Shown here: in pieces, positions 7,701 to 13,985 of the stretch
Position numbering within the stretch: position 1 is the stretch's first letter
Layout: the number at the start of each line of letters is the position of its first letter
From: Flavobacteriales bacterium CG18_big_fil_WC_8_21_14_2_50_32_9
GTDB taxonomy: Bacteria; Bacteroidota; Bacteroidia; Flavobacteriales_E; Vicingaceae
Length of the DNA: 15,692 bases
Direction of reading: 5' to 3'
Assembly (NCBI GenBank): GCA_002770955.1
Contig: PCUH01000194.1
Span: 1-15,692, forward strand
Made by a program: the position numbers and the translations under genes
Notes under the pieces: generated by a model
The model's input: only the letters and a program-made list of their open reading frames with translations
Told to the model about the DNA's origin: nothing
The model's database searches: none

Positions 7701-7729
7701 AAGCTCAAAATTATTTTTCTTAATTTTTA

Positions 7730-8860
7730 TTAAAGTCTAGCAGCTAATTGCTTCACCATTTTATTTTTCCACGTTGTAAAATCACCTAACAAAATGTGTT
7801 CACGAGCTTCGTTTACTAACCAAAGATAAAAACTTAAATTGTGTAAGGTAGCAATTTGTGCTCCCAAAATTTCTTTCGATATAATTAAATGACGAAGATA
7901 GGCTTTAGAATAAAAGCTATCAACATGGCTTGTTCCTTCAGCATCAAGAGGTGAAAAGTCTGCTTCCCATTTTTTATTTTTGATATTGATGAAACCATTT
8001 TTAGTGAATAACATCCCATTTCTAGCATTTCGTGTAGGCATAACGCAATCAAACATATCTATTCCTAATGCAATGTTTTCCAATAAATTAATTGGAGTAC
8101 CAACGCCCATCAAATAACGAGGTTTATCTTCTGGGAGAATAGCAGTTACGATATCACACATCTCATACATTTCATCATCAGGTTCTCCAACGGAAAGACC
8201 ACCAATAGCGTTGCCCTCTCTTTCAAAAGAAGCAATTTTTTCTGCAGATTGTTTTCTTAAATCCTTATACACACTTCCCTGAACAATAGGAAATAATGCT
8301 TGATTGTATCCATAATGAGGCTCCGTTTCATCAAACCGTTCACAACATCGTTTTAGCCATCTATGTGTAAGATGCATAGAATTTTTAGCATATTTATAAT
8401 CACAAGGATAAGGGGTGCACTCGTCAAAAGCCATAATGATATCAGCACCAATGGTTCGCTGAATGTCCATTACATTTTCTGGAGTAAACAAATGCTTTGA
8501 ACCATCAATATGTGAAGCAAATGTTGCCCCTTCTTCTTTTATTTTTCTACGAGCCGAAAGTGAATAAACTTGATATCCTCCACTATCAGTAAGAATAGGT
8601 TTATCCCAATTCATAAACTGATGCAACCCTCCTGCTTGTTGAATTATTTCTAACTTTGGTCTTAAATATAAATGATAGGTATTTCCTAAAATAATTTGTG
8701 CTTTTGTGTCTGAATTTAGTTCGTGTTGATGCACTCCTTTTACTGTTCCGGCTGTTCCTACAGGCATAAAAATAGGTGTTTTAATTACGCCATGTTCGGT
8801 TATAATTTCTCCTGCTCTTGCTTTTGATTGTAAATCTTTTTTTTCTAATTTGAATTTCAT
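7730..8860 (-). CDS. tgt: Queuine tRNA-ribosyltransferase (tRNA-guanine transglycosylase)
   Basis: A 376-residue enzyme that swaps guanine-34 of GUN-anticodon tRNAs for preQ1 in queuosine synthesis. Landmarks are FMPVGTAGTVKGV (31-43), ILGNTYHLYLRP (57-68), TDSGGYQ with catalytic-base Asp92, AFDEC with Asp146, GGLSVGEP (220-227) for substrate binding, MGVGTP (251-256), and FDCVMPTRNARNG with nucleophile Asp271. Length and motif order match the bacterial family. Oddity: the zinc site normally reads C-x-C-x2-C, but here the equivalent residues after SPLD are Gly309, Ser311 and Asp314, while the fourth ligand His340 (TLHN) is kept. From memory this may be common in Bacteroidota, so the gene is probably functional. 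It heads an operon with the LptF/G-type gene, a pairing seen in related genomes. Confidence 0.95.
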   Translation of the reverse strand: MKFKLEKKDLQSKARAGEIITEHGVIKTPIFMPVGTAGTVKGVHQHELNSDTKAQIILGNTYHLYLRPKLEIIQQAGGLHQFMNWDKPILTDSGGYQVYSLSARRKIKEEGATFASHIDGSKHLFTPENVMDIQRTIGADIIMAFDECTPYPCDYKYAKNSMHLTHRWLKRCCERFDETEPHYGYNQALFPIVQGSVYKDLRKQSAEKIASFEREGNAIGGLSVGEPDDEMYEMCDIVTAILPEDKPRYLMGVGTPINLLENIALGIDMFDCVMPTRNARNGMLFTKNGFINIKNKKWEADFSPLDAEGTSHVDSFYSKAYLRHLIISKEILGAQIATLHNLSFYLWLVNEAREHILLGDFTTWKNKMVKQLAARL

Positions 8861-8902
8861 CTGTTTCCTACTTTATTAACTATCTTTAGCTAAAAACTTC
8901 GC

Positions 8903-8910
8903 CAAAGATA
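8903..8910 (-). promoter_or_regulatory. -7 box for tgt operon
   Basis: The minus strand reads TATCTTTG, an exact TAnnTTTG match, 43 bases before the tgt ATG. It lies in the 99-base gap between divergent tgt and the glycosyltransferase gene. No matching -33 TTG stands out. Confidence 0.45.
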
Positions 8911-8935
8911 ATTATTTAGAATGGAGATACATCTT

Positions 8936-8943
8936 ACTTTTGA
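8936..8943 (+). promoter_or_regulatory. -7 box for the glycosyltransferase-sigma operon
   Basis: TACTTTTG matches TAnnTTTG, 16 bases before the ATG at 8960, giving a very short untranslated leader (about 9-10 bases). The -33 element is not obvious, so confidence is moderate. Confidence 0.4.
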
Positions 8944-8959
8944 AATTTGCGAATAAAAT

Positions 8960-10111
8960 ATGGAAGAACTTATTAATAACAATTTTTCGTTTATACCCCC
9001 CTCATCATTATGGGATTACTTAGTTCTATGTTATGTAGTTGCTTTTATTACTCAACTTTTCATTATTTTCTTTTTCTTTTCCCGCATTGCTTTCTACAAA
9101 TCAATACAATCCATTCAGAAAGAGCAAACACCCATTTCAATAATCGTTTGTGCTAAAAATGAAAGAGAAAATTTACTAAACTTCTTGCCATTAGTATTAA
9201 AACAAAATTATCCTGAATTTGAGGTGATTGTTGTCAATGACAGCTCTGTTGACGATACGCAAGATGTGTTGAAAGCATTTACCTTACAACACAAAAATTT
9301 AAAAATTGTAACCGTACCTGATAGCGATCGTTTTTATGGTAATAAAAAATTTGCCCTTACATTGGGGATGAAAGCCGCAAAATATCCTTTGGTTTTACTT
9401 ACAGATGCAGATTGCAAACCTGCATCATTGAATTGGTTAGCCAAAATGAGTTGCTATGCTGAAAACAAAAAAATTATGTTGGGTGTTGGAAATTATGAAA
9501 AACAACCTGGATTATTAAATATGCTCATACGTTTTGAAACTTTTTTTACGGCAATGCATTATCTTTCTTTTGCTCAAGTAAAAATTCCATACATGGGAGT
9601 TGGCAGAAATTTGGCTTATCATTCAGATTTATTTTTTAATAACAAAGGATTTTCATCACATTTACATATACTTTCGGGCGATGATGATTTATTTATAAAC
9701 GAAGTAGCTACAAACCAAAACACACAAATTTGCATAGACGAAGAAGCCCATACGATTTCTGTTCCAAAAACCACCTACAAAAGTTGGATTCGTCAAAAAA
9801 GAAGGCATTTTTTAAGTGGTTCTCACTATAAAATTCAACACCAAGCCCTACTCGGAAGCATTATTTTTTCTCAAACTATTTTTATAGGATTATTTTTTAT
9901 TTTGCTTTTTCATCCTCCTACTATCTATCTAATTATTAGCCTTTTTCTTATACGACTTATCACTCAACTTATTATTTTTAGGCTATCTGCAAAAAAAATT
10001 GGTAGTTTAGACTTGATATTATTTTCACCACTTTTTGAAATCTTTTTTATTTTATTTAATCCTTTTTTAGTAATTTCAACATTTATAATTAAAAAAATAA
10101 AATGGAACTAG
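8960..10111 (+). CDS. Membrane glycosyltransferase, family 2
   Basis: A 383-residue inner-membrane protein. One helix lies at the N-terminus (about 18-41). The cytoplasmic GT2 domain (about 57-290) shows ISIIVCAKNERENL, VNDSSVDDT (Asp94, nucleotide binding), TDADCKP (Asp149-x-Asp151, metal DxD), SGDDDLF (about 239-245, the catalytic-base position) and WIRQKRRHF (276-284), which resembles the QxxRW motif of processive synthases. Two to three helices follow (about 297-318, 321-345, 350-378). It transfers a sugar from a nucleotide sugar to a lipid-linked or growing glycan acceptor; donor and product cannot be told. It overlaps the following sigma-factor gene by 10 bases, so the two are cotranscribed and probably translationally coupled. 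Confidence 0.9.
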   Translation: MEELINNNFSFIPPSSLWDYLVLCYVVAFITQLFIIFFFFSRIAFYKSIQSIQKEQTPISIIVCAKNERENLLNFLPLVLKQNYPEFEVIVVNDSSVDDTQDVLKAFTLQHKNLKIVTVPDSDRFYGNKKFALTLGMKAAKYPLVLLTDADCKPASLNWLAKMSCYAENKKIMLGVGNYEKQPGLLNMLIRFETFFTAMHYLSFAQVKIPYMGVGRNLAYHSDLFFNNKGFSSHLHILSGDDDLFINEVATNQNTQICIDEEAHTISVPKTTYKSWIRQKRRHFLSGSHYKIQHQALLGSIIFSQTIFIGLFFILLFHPPTIYLIISLFLIRLITQLIIFRLSAKKIGSLDLILFSPLFEIFFILFNPFLVISTFIIKKIKWN

Positions 10112-10710
10112 GCAATCATTTATCTCCAAAAGCACTGATTGATTTTGAATTAGTACTAAGAGCAAGAGATTTTCAAGATGAAAAAGCGTATGCAGAATTG
10201 TTATATAAATACAAAGACTCCATTTTTTTTATGATGCTGAAAATGGTGAAAAATCAAGATGACGCTGATGATTTAACCATTGAAGCTTTTGGAAAAGCGT
10301 TTAATCGTTTGCATCAATATACGCCTGATTTTGCGTTCAGCACATGGCTTTTTAGAATTGCCACCAACAACTGCATTGATTTTATCCGAAAAAAAAAGAT
10401 GATTACTTTTTCTATAGACAAAGGTTTTGAAGATGATGAAGGCAATCAATCTAATTTTGATATCAAAGAATCTAGCCTCGACCCTGAGGAGCGTATTATT
10501 AGAAAACAAAAAATCAGAATAATGCGAGAAATTGTTGACCAACTTAAACCTCGTTACAAAGAATTGATTGTATTACGTTATTTTAGAGAACTCTCCTATG
10601 AGGAAATTGCCGAAACTACTGAACTTCCCTTAGGAACAGTTAAAGCTCAACTTTTTAGAGCTAGAGATATGCTGTATAAATTATTGCTTACCAAAAAAGG
10701 TAGGTTTTAA
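10102..10710 (+). CDS. ECF-type RNA polymerase sigma factor
   Basis: A 202-residue sigma-70 family protein made only of regions 2 and 4, hence ECF-like (group 4). Region 2 (about 30-97) includes YKDSIFFMMLKMVKNQDDADDL for core binding and FSTWLFRIATNNCIDFIRKKK for -10 recognition. An acidic linker (about 105-135) follows. Region 4 (about 147-195) has the helix-turn-helix LSYEEIAETTELPLGTVKAQLFRARD. The ATG lies inside the last codons of the glycosyltransferase gene. No anti-sigma factor or zinc-binding ASD protein follows; the next thing downstream is a transposable element. Its regulon is unknown. Control may be transcriptional, or through an anti-sigma factor coded elsewhere. Confidence 0.93.
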   Translation: MELGNHLSPKALIDFELVLRARDFQDEKAYAELLYKYKDSIFFMMLKMVKNQDDADDLTIEAFGKAFNRLHQYTPDFAFSTWLFRIATNNCIDFIRKKKMITFSIDKGFEDDEGNQSNFDIKESSLDPEERIIRKQKIRIMREIVDQLKPRYKELIVLRYFRELSYEEIAETTELPLGTVKAQLFRARDMLYKLLLTKKGRF

Positions 10711-10742
10711 AACATACCTCTGCTATTTCTTTCTTTCTCCAG

Positions 10743-10763
10743 TCGCTCGGCTGTGCCGAGTGA
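10743..10763 (+). repeat. Left REP-like inverted repeat and hairpin
   Basis: TCGCTCGGC pairs with GCCGAGTGA around a TGT loop (9 bp with one G-T). It is the exact reverse complement of 11351-11371. It is far richer in G+C than its surroundings. It lies 33 bases after the sigma-factor stop, and its stem could also stop or protect that transcript. Confidence 0.9.
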
Positions 10764-10773
10764 TTAATATTAC

Positions 10774-10790
10774 TGTTGTTTTTAACAACA
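10774..10790. other. Inner hairpin, left end of RAYT element
   Basis: TGTTGTT (10774-10780) and AACAACA (10784-10790) form a perfect 7-bp stem with a TTT loop, directly after the transposase stop codon when read on the minus strand. It could be a transposase recognition part or a 3' end stabiliser; no T-tract follows it on the minus strand. Confidence 0.5.
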
Positions 10791-11321
10791 TCACCATTCA
10801 TCAACTTTAAAATTACTTTCAGGATTTGCACTACTAAACGTATAACTTTCGGCATTGGTTACACACCCATTTTTAACTGGATTATTGTGGATATATTCTA
10901 CCTTTTGGTCGAAGATTTCATTATTATACAATTCCGTTGGATGACTAGTTTTTTGCCAAAATTGATACGTTTTATTTTGTCTGCTATATTTTGCATGATA
11001 TTTAAAAAGGTGTAACAACCAATCTTTTCTACTTTCTTGAGGATTTGTTTCAATTTCGTTGATAATTTTCTTAGCTGTAAAACTTTTAAAATCTCTAATT
11101 ACCTCATTTAATTTCCCATCTTGTTGTCTTGCAATCAAATGAATATGATTACTCATAATTACAAAGGCAAATACTTCAAGTTGTTTATTTTTCCTACAAA
11201 ATTCCAAACTTTCAAGAATAATTTCGCAATACCGATGTCTTGTAAATACATCAATCCACCCAACAACTGTAAAAGTTATAAAATAAGGATATTCAGTATT
11301 TGCTTTTCTTTTTTCCGACAT
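10791..11321 (-). CDS. REP-associated tyrosine transposase (RAYT, Y1/HUH family)
   Basis: A 176-residue single-strand DNA transposase of the TnpA_REP/Y1_Tnp type. The HUH metal motif is MSNHIHLIA with His59 and His61. The catalytic tyrosine is Tyr143 in QKVEYIHNNPVKNG, a hallmark of this family. A conserved LFKYHAKYSRQNKTYQFWQ stretch (about 105-123) matches RAYT proteins. It would nick and rejoin single-stranded DNA at the flanking REP hairpins. Start chosen at the ATG at 11321: the longer frame would begin with a GTG at 11354 inside the end hairpin. The gene is intact with no stop or frameshift, so recent activity is possible. A -7 box lies just upstream. Confidence 0.93.
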   Translation of the reverse strand: MSEKRKANTEYPYFITFTVVGWIDVFTRHRYCEIILESLEFCRKNKQLEVFAFVIMSNHIHLIARQQDGKLNEVIRDFKSFTAKKIINEIETNPQESRKDWLLHLFKYHAKYSRQNKTYQFWQKTSHPTELYNNEIFDQKVEYIHNNPVKNGCVTNAESYTFSSANPESNFKVDEW

Positions 11322-11324
11322 AGC

Positions 11325-11339
11325 ACTACCAAAGGTAGT
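11325..11339. other. Inner hairpin, right end of RAYT element
   Basis: ACTACC and GGTAGT form a 6-bp stem with an AAA loop, between the outer repeat and the transposase start. It overlaps the likely -7 box, so a protein or structure here could affect transposase expression. Confidence 0.45.
11330..11337 (-). promoter_or_regulatory. -7 box for RAYT transposase
   Basis: The minus strand reads TACCTTTG (TAnnTTTG), 8 bases before the ATG at 11321. The transcript would begin almost at the start codon, so it would be nearly leaderless. It overlaps the inner hairpin. Confidence 0.4.
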
Positions 11340-11350
11340 AAAAATATTAC

Positions 11351-11371
11351 TCACTCGGCACAGCCGAGCGA
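11351..11371 (-). repeat. Right REP-like inverted repeat and hairpin
   Basis: TCACTCGGC pairs with GCCGAGCGA around an ACA loop and is the exact reverse complement of the left repeat. It is followed at 11372-11379 by GTGGGTAG. In known REPs a GTAG/GTGG tetranucleotide at the hairpin foot guides the RAYT protein, so this is a candidate guide; the left end lacks a perfect equivalent. Confidence 0.9.
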
Positions 11372-11384
11372 GTGGGTAGAAGTA

Positions 11385-11942
11385 TTATTTTTCTTGTTTA
11401 TTTAACTTTTGTAAAATGGAATCTACGGGCATTCCATTTTTATGCCAATAATCTTGAAAATATTTTAGTTGTTCTTGTAATCGTATATCTTCGCCTTTAA
11501 TTCTTCTTTGGTAACTATCCAATATAATACCCGTCATGTCATCTGGATGTAATATACCCATCTCATATAAATTTTTTGCAAGTTTTGTATCACCCCACAA
11601 TCCCCAATTATTTCTAAGATACATTCCAAAACCATGATGAACATATCTACTGAATTCTCCGTCAGGCAAACATTTTATCCATTCTTTCATTTCGTTACTA
11701 GTCAATGAGTCCAACTGCCTTAGACATCCTTCAAAATCAGAAGGAATAGATTTCACTTCCCCGAAGGTGTCTGCCTCTACTTTACTTAATTCTATAAGCA
11801 TATTATCACATTCGATTCTTTGTAAGGAATCGACTTGTGCCTCTGTGATTTCTTTTTTCTCTTGATTATTGCCTGAATTACAACTCCAAATTAATAATAG
11901 TGTAAACAAAAATCCGATTATTTGTCGTAGCATTAATTTCAT
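11385..11942 (-). CDS. Lipoprotein with DUF6794-like domain
   Basis: A 185-residue product from the ATG at 11942 (a second ATG lies at 11933; the frame extends further up only through non-signal sequence). The N-terminus is a lipoprotein signal, MKLMLRQIIGFLFTLLLIWS, with the lipid-carrying cysteine at Cys21 (lipobox LIWSC). An acidic and polar linker comes next. The C-terminal domain (about 85-165) contains LRNNWGLWGDTKLAKNLYEM and HPDDMTGIILDSYQRR. This pattern of NNWGLW and HPDDM resembles the DUF6794 family from memory; its function is not known to me. The protein is probably anchored in the outer or inner membrane. The RAYT right repeat ends 13 bases beyond its stop codon. Confidence 0.8.
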   Translation of the reverse strand: MKLMLRQIIGFLFTLLLIWSCNSGNNQEKKEITEAQVDSLQRIECDNMLIELSKVEADTFGEVKSIPSDFEGCLRQLDSLTSNEMKEWIKCLPDGEFSRYVHHGFGMYLRNNWGLWGDTKLAKNLYEMGILHPDDMTGIILDSYQRRIKGEDIRLQEQLKYFQDYWHKNGMPVDSILQKLNKQEK

Positions 11943-12020
11943 TTTAAAACAATAGTTAATATATTTATATATCCCCAACCCCACAAAAGCATTGCGTATC
12001 TATTTCCTTCCTATCCTCAA

Positions 12021-12028
12021 CAAATATA
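12021..12028 (-). promoter_or_regulatory. -7 box for the lipoprotein gene
   Basis: The minus strand reads TATATTTG, matching TAnnTTTG, in the 90-base gap between uvrC and the lipoprotein gene. It predicts a leader of about 70 bases. It suggests the lipoprotein gene has its own promoter rather than only reading through from uvrC. Confidence 0.35.
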
Positions 12029-12032
12029 ATAA

Positions 12033-13844
12033 TTAATTTAATTTAGGAGAGTTAGCATTAAAATAATCAAAAACCACTTTCGCTCTTTTGTTGCTAATGA
12101 CTTGTTCTAGCTCTTGCAAAGAGGCTTTTTTAATGTTGGCTACTGATTTGAATTTCCACAACAATTGCTGGGCTGTTTTGTAACCAATACTTTCTATTTC
12201 AGCTAATTCTGATTTTATGGCTGCTTTAGAGCGTTTGTTGCGGTGGTGGGTTATTCCAAAGCGGTGGGCTTCATCTCTTAAATACTGTATCAGCTTCAAA
12301 GATTCCGAAGTTTTGTTTAAATACAACGGCACCGAATCATTAGGAAAATAAATTTCTTCCAACCGTTTCGCTATTCCTATTATGGTAATTTCCCCTCGTA
12401 AACCTAACTCTTCCAAACTCTTGAGTGCTGCATTTAACTGCCCCTTCCCGCCATCAATAACTATGAGTTGTGGTAAGGATTGCTTGTCTTCCATCAATCG
12501 TTTATACCTTCTGTAAACCACTTCTGTCATAGAGGCAAAATCATCTGGTCCTTCCACTGTTTTTATATTAAAATGTCGGTAATCTTTTTTACTCGGTTTG
12601 GCATCTTTAAACACCACACAAGCTGCCACAGGATTTGTTCCTTGTATATTAGAATTATCAAAACACTCTATATGAATAGGCTTTTCCTTCATCCTCAAAT
12701 CCTTTTGCAGTTTTTCTAAAATTCTATCAGCATGCTTGGTTGGATTTACGTTGGCTTGCTGTTTTTTTCTTTCTAAACGATAATATTTAGCATTACGTTC
12801 AGATAGTTCCAATAATTGTTTTTTGTCACCTCGCTGAGGAACGGTAAATTTTATGTTATCGTCCTCTAAATCAGGTTTAAAAGGCACTATTACTTCTTTA
12901 GACTGACTATCAAAACGCAACCTCAACTCAGCTATTCCTATTTGCAACAATTCATCATCAGTTTCATCTAATTTCTTTTTTAATTCGATGGTATGTCCCT
13001 GAATAATTGCTCCATTAATTACTTTTAGATAATTGACAAAGCCATAGTTGTCGTCCGAAACAATAGAAAAAACATCCACATCATGAATGGTAGGACTCAC
13101 TACCACCGATTTGCTTTGATAATGCTCTAAAATTTGTATTTTATCTTTGATAAGTTGTGCTTTTTCAAACTCCAATTTTTGTGAATAAGATTTCATCAAT
13201 GGTTTTAGAAATTTTGTCACACTATTGATATTTCCTTTAATAATTGCCTTAATTTCTTCTATGGTTTGATTGTATTCCTCTTCTTCTTGTTTGTTGACAC
13301 ACGGGGCTTTACAATTACCTATATGATATTCCAAACACACCTTAAACTTATCGTTAGCTATGTTTTCTTGTGATAAATTATAATTACAATTTCTTAGTGG
13401 ATACAAACTCCGAATCAATTCCAAAATAGTATTCATCATACGCACAGAAGCATAAGGTCCAAAATAGGTAGAACCATCTTTCACCACATTTCGGGTTGAA
13501 AATACTCGGGGAAAGCGTTCATTTTTGATACAAATCCAAGGATAAGTCTTATCATCCTTGAGCATAATGTTGTATTTAGGCTGGTATTTTTTTATGAGGT
13601 TGTTCTCCAACAACAATGCTTCTATTTCTGAACCTACTACTATGGTTTTGATATCCGCAATTTGTCTAACTAAAATTGCAGTTTTTCCGTTTTCGTGCTG
13701 TTTATTAAAATAAGAAGCCACTCTATTTTTTAAATTTTTGGCCTTTCCTACATAAATTATCACTCCATCACTATTAAAATATTGATAAACACCTGGTTTT
13801 TTGGGAAGGTTTTTAAGTTTTTCGATGAACATATTTTGAAACAT
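12033..13844 (-). CDS. uvrC: Excinuclease ABC subunit C
   Basis: A 603-residue nuclease of nucleotide excision repair that makes the 3' and 5' cuts beside a lesion bound by UvrB. The N-terminal GIY-YIG nuclease reads GVYQYF (18-23) and IIYVGKAKNLKNRVASYF (29-46). Four cysteines, Cys153, Cys170, Cys178 and Cys182 (ending C-x7-C-x3-C), match the position of the reported UvrC iron-sulfur cluster. A UVR helix pair that contacts UvrB is at about 207-240. The RNase H-like nuclease shows ECFDNSN (about Asp396), VIDGGKGQL (about Asp464) and AHRFGITHHR (about His527). Two helix-hairpin-helix motifs end the protein (IESIGYKTAQQLL onward). Start is the ATG at 13844; an alternative ATG four codons later (13832) also fits. 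Confidence 0.96.
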   Translation of the reverse strand: MFQNMFIEKLKNLPKKPGVYQYFNSDGVIIYVGKAKNLKNRVASYFNKQHENGKTAILVRQIADIKTIVVGSEIEALLLENNLIKKYQPKYNIMLKDDKTYPWICIKNERFPRVFSTRNVVKDGSTYFGPYASVRMMNTILELIRSLYPLRNCNYNLSQENIANDKFKVCLEYHIGNCKAPCVNKQEEEEYNQTIEEIKAIIKGNINSVTKFLKPLMKSYSQKLEFEKAQLIKDKIQILEHYQSKSVVVSPTIHDVDVFSIVSDDNYGFVNYLKVINGAIIQGHTIELKKKLDETDDELLQIGIAELRLRFDSQSKEVIVPFKPDLEDDNIKFTVPQRGDKKQLLELSERNAKYYRLERKKQQANVNPTKHADRILEKLQKDLRMKEKPIHIECFDNSNIQGTNPVAACVVFKDAKPSKKDYRHFNIKTVEGPDDFASMTEVVYRRYKRLMEDKQSLPQLIVIDGGKGQLNAALKSLEELGLRGEITIIGIAKRLEEIYFPNDSVPLYLNKTSESLKLIQYLRDEAHRFGITHHRNKRSKAAIKSELAEIESIGYKTAQQLLWKFKSVANIKKASLQELEQVISNKRAKVVFDYFNANSPKLN

Positions 13845-13855
13845 AAGGAGAATTC

Positions 13856-13863
13856 AAAGTTAA
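13856..13863 (-). promoter_or_regulatory. -7 box for uvrC
   Basis: The minus strand reads TAACTTTG, identical to the tmRNA -7 box and matching TAnnTTTG. It lies 11 bases before the first uvrC ATG, so the transcript would start very near it; this favours the second ATG at 13832 or a short leader. Confidence 0.4.
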
Positions 13864-13911
13864 CTAAATTTATAAGTCAGTTTTAAATTAAGTGTAATTT
13901 GCAACCATATT

Positions 13912-13948
13912 AAGTAAATTTACGTATTGCAAATAGGTAAATTTACTT
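13912..13948. promoter_or_regulatory. Paired palindromes, possible operator
   Basis: Two copies of the perfect 10-bp palindrome GTAAATTTAC lie at 13914-13923 and 13937-13946, centres 23 bases apart. With flanking AA and TT they also form a 12-bp inverted repeat (AAGTAAATTTAC and GTAAATTTACTT, 13-base gap). They sit in the intergenic space between divergent uvrC and the T9SS gene, 38 bases before the latter's ATG. The spacing, about two helical turns, suits a dimeric regulator bound twice on one DNA face. A hairpin in RNA is the alternative. Confidence 0.45.
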
Positions 13949-13985
13949 TTATAAATATTATTTAACATAAACTACCTAAATACAA

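Larger units (their letters stand above)
10743..11371. mobile_element. RAYT element bounded by 21-bp hairpin inverted repeats
   Basis: A 629-base unit carries one Y1/HUH transposase gene on the minus strand. The ends (10743-10763 and 11351-11371) are perfect inverted repeats of 21 bases, and each end also folds into its own 9-bp hairpin with a 3-base loop. Outside them a few bases (CCA) still match; inside them TAATATT is shared, so the symmetry reaches about 35 bases with mismatches. An inner hairpin lies next to each outer one. No target-site duplication is seen, as expected for HUH enzymes. It sits between the sigma-factor stop and the stop of the lipoprotein gene, breaking neither. This is the arrangement of a REP-associated tyrosine transposase with its REP pair, derived from IS200/IS605-like elements. 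Confidence 0.85.

Noticed and set aside
10273..10542. 89-residue minus-strand frame inside the sigma-factor gene
   Set aside because: It lies wholly within a strongly supported gene on the other strand and has no recognisable domain.
10711..10790. Intrinsic terminator for the sigma-factor gene
   Set aside because: The GC-rich hairpin is present but no T-tract follows, and its exact mirror copy at the other end marks it as an element terminus.
10776..11015. Plus-strand frame opposite the RAYT transposase
   Set aside because: It is antisense to the intact HUH transposase; its hydrophobic look comes from AT-rich codons read backwards.
11121..11405. Plus-strand frame across the transposase 5' part and right repeat
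   Set aside because: It crosses the transposase gene and the end hairpin, with no family motif or start signal.
11385..11984. Longer lipoprotein start at 11984
   Set aside because: It would put 14 residues ahead of a complete lipoprotein signal, moving the hydrophobic segment too far from the N-terminus.
12480..12719. 79-residue plus-strand frame inside uvrC
   Set aside because: It is a shadow of the RNase H-like domain coding sequence.
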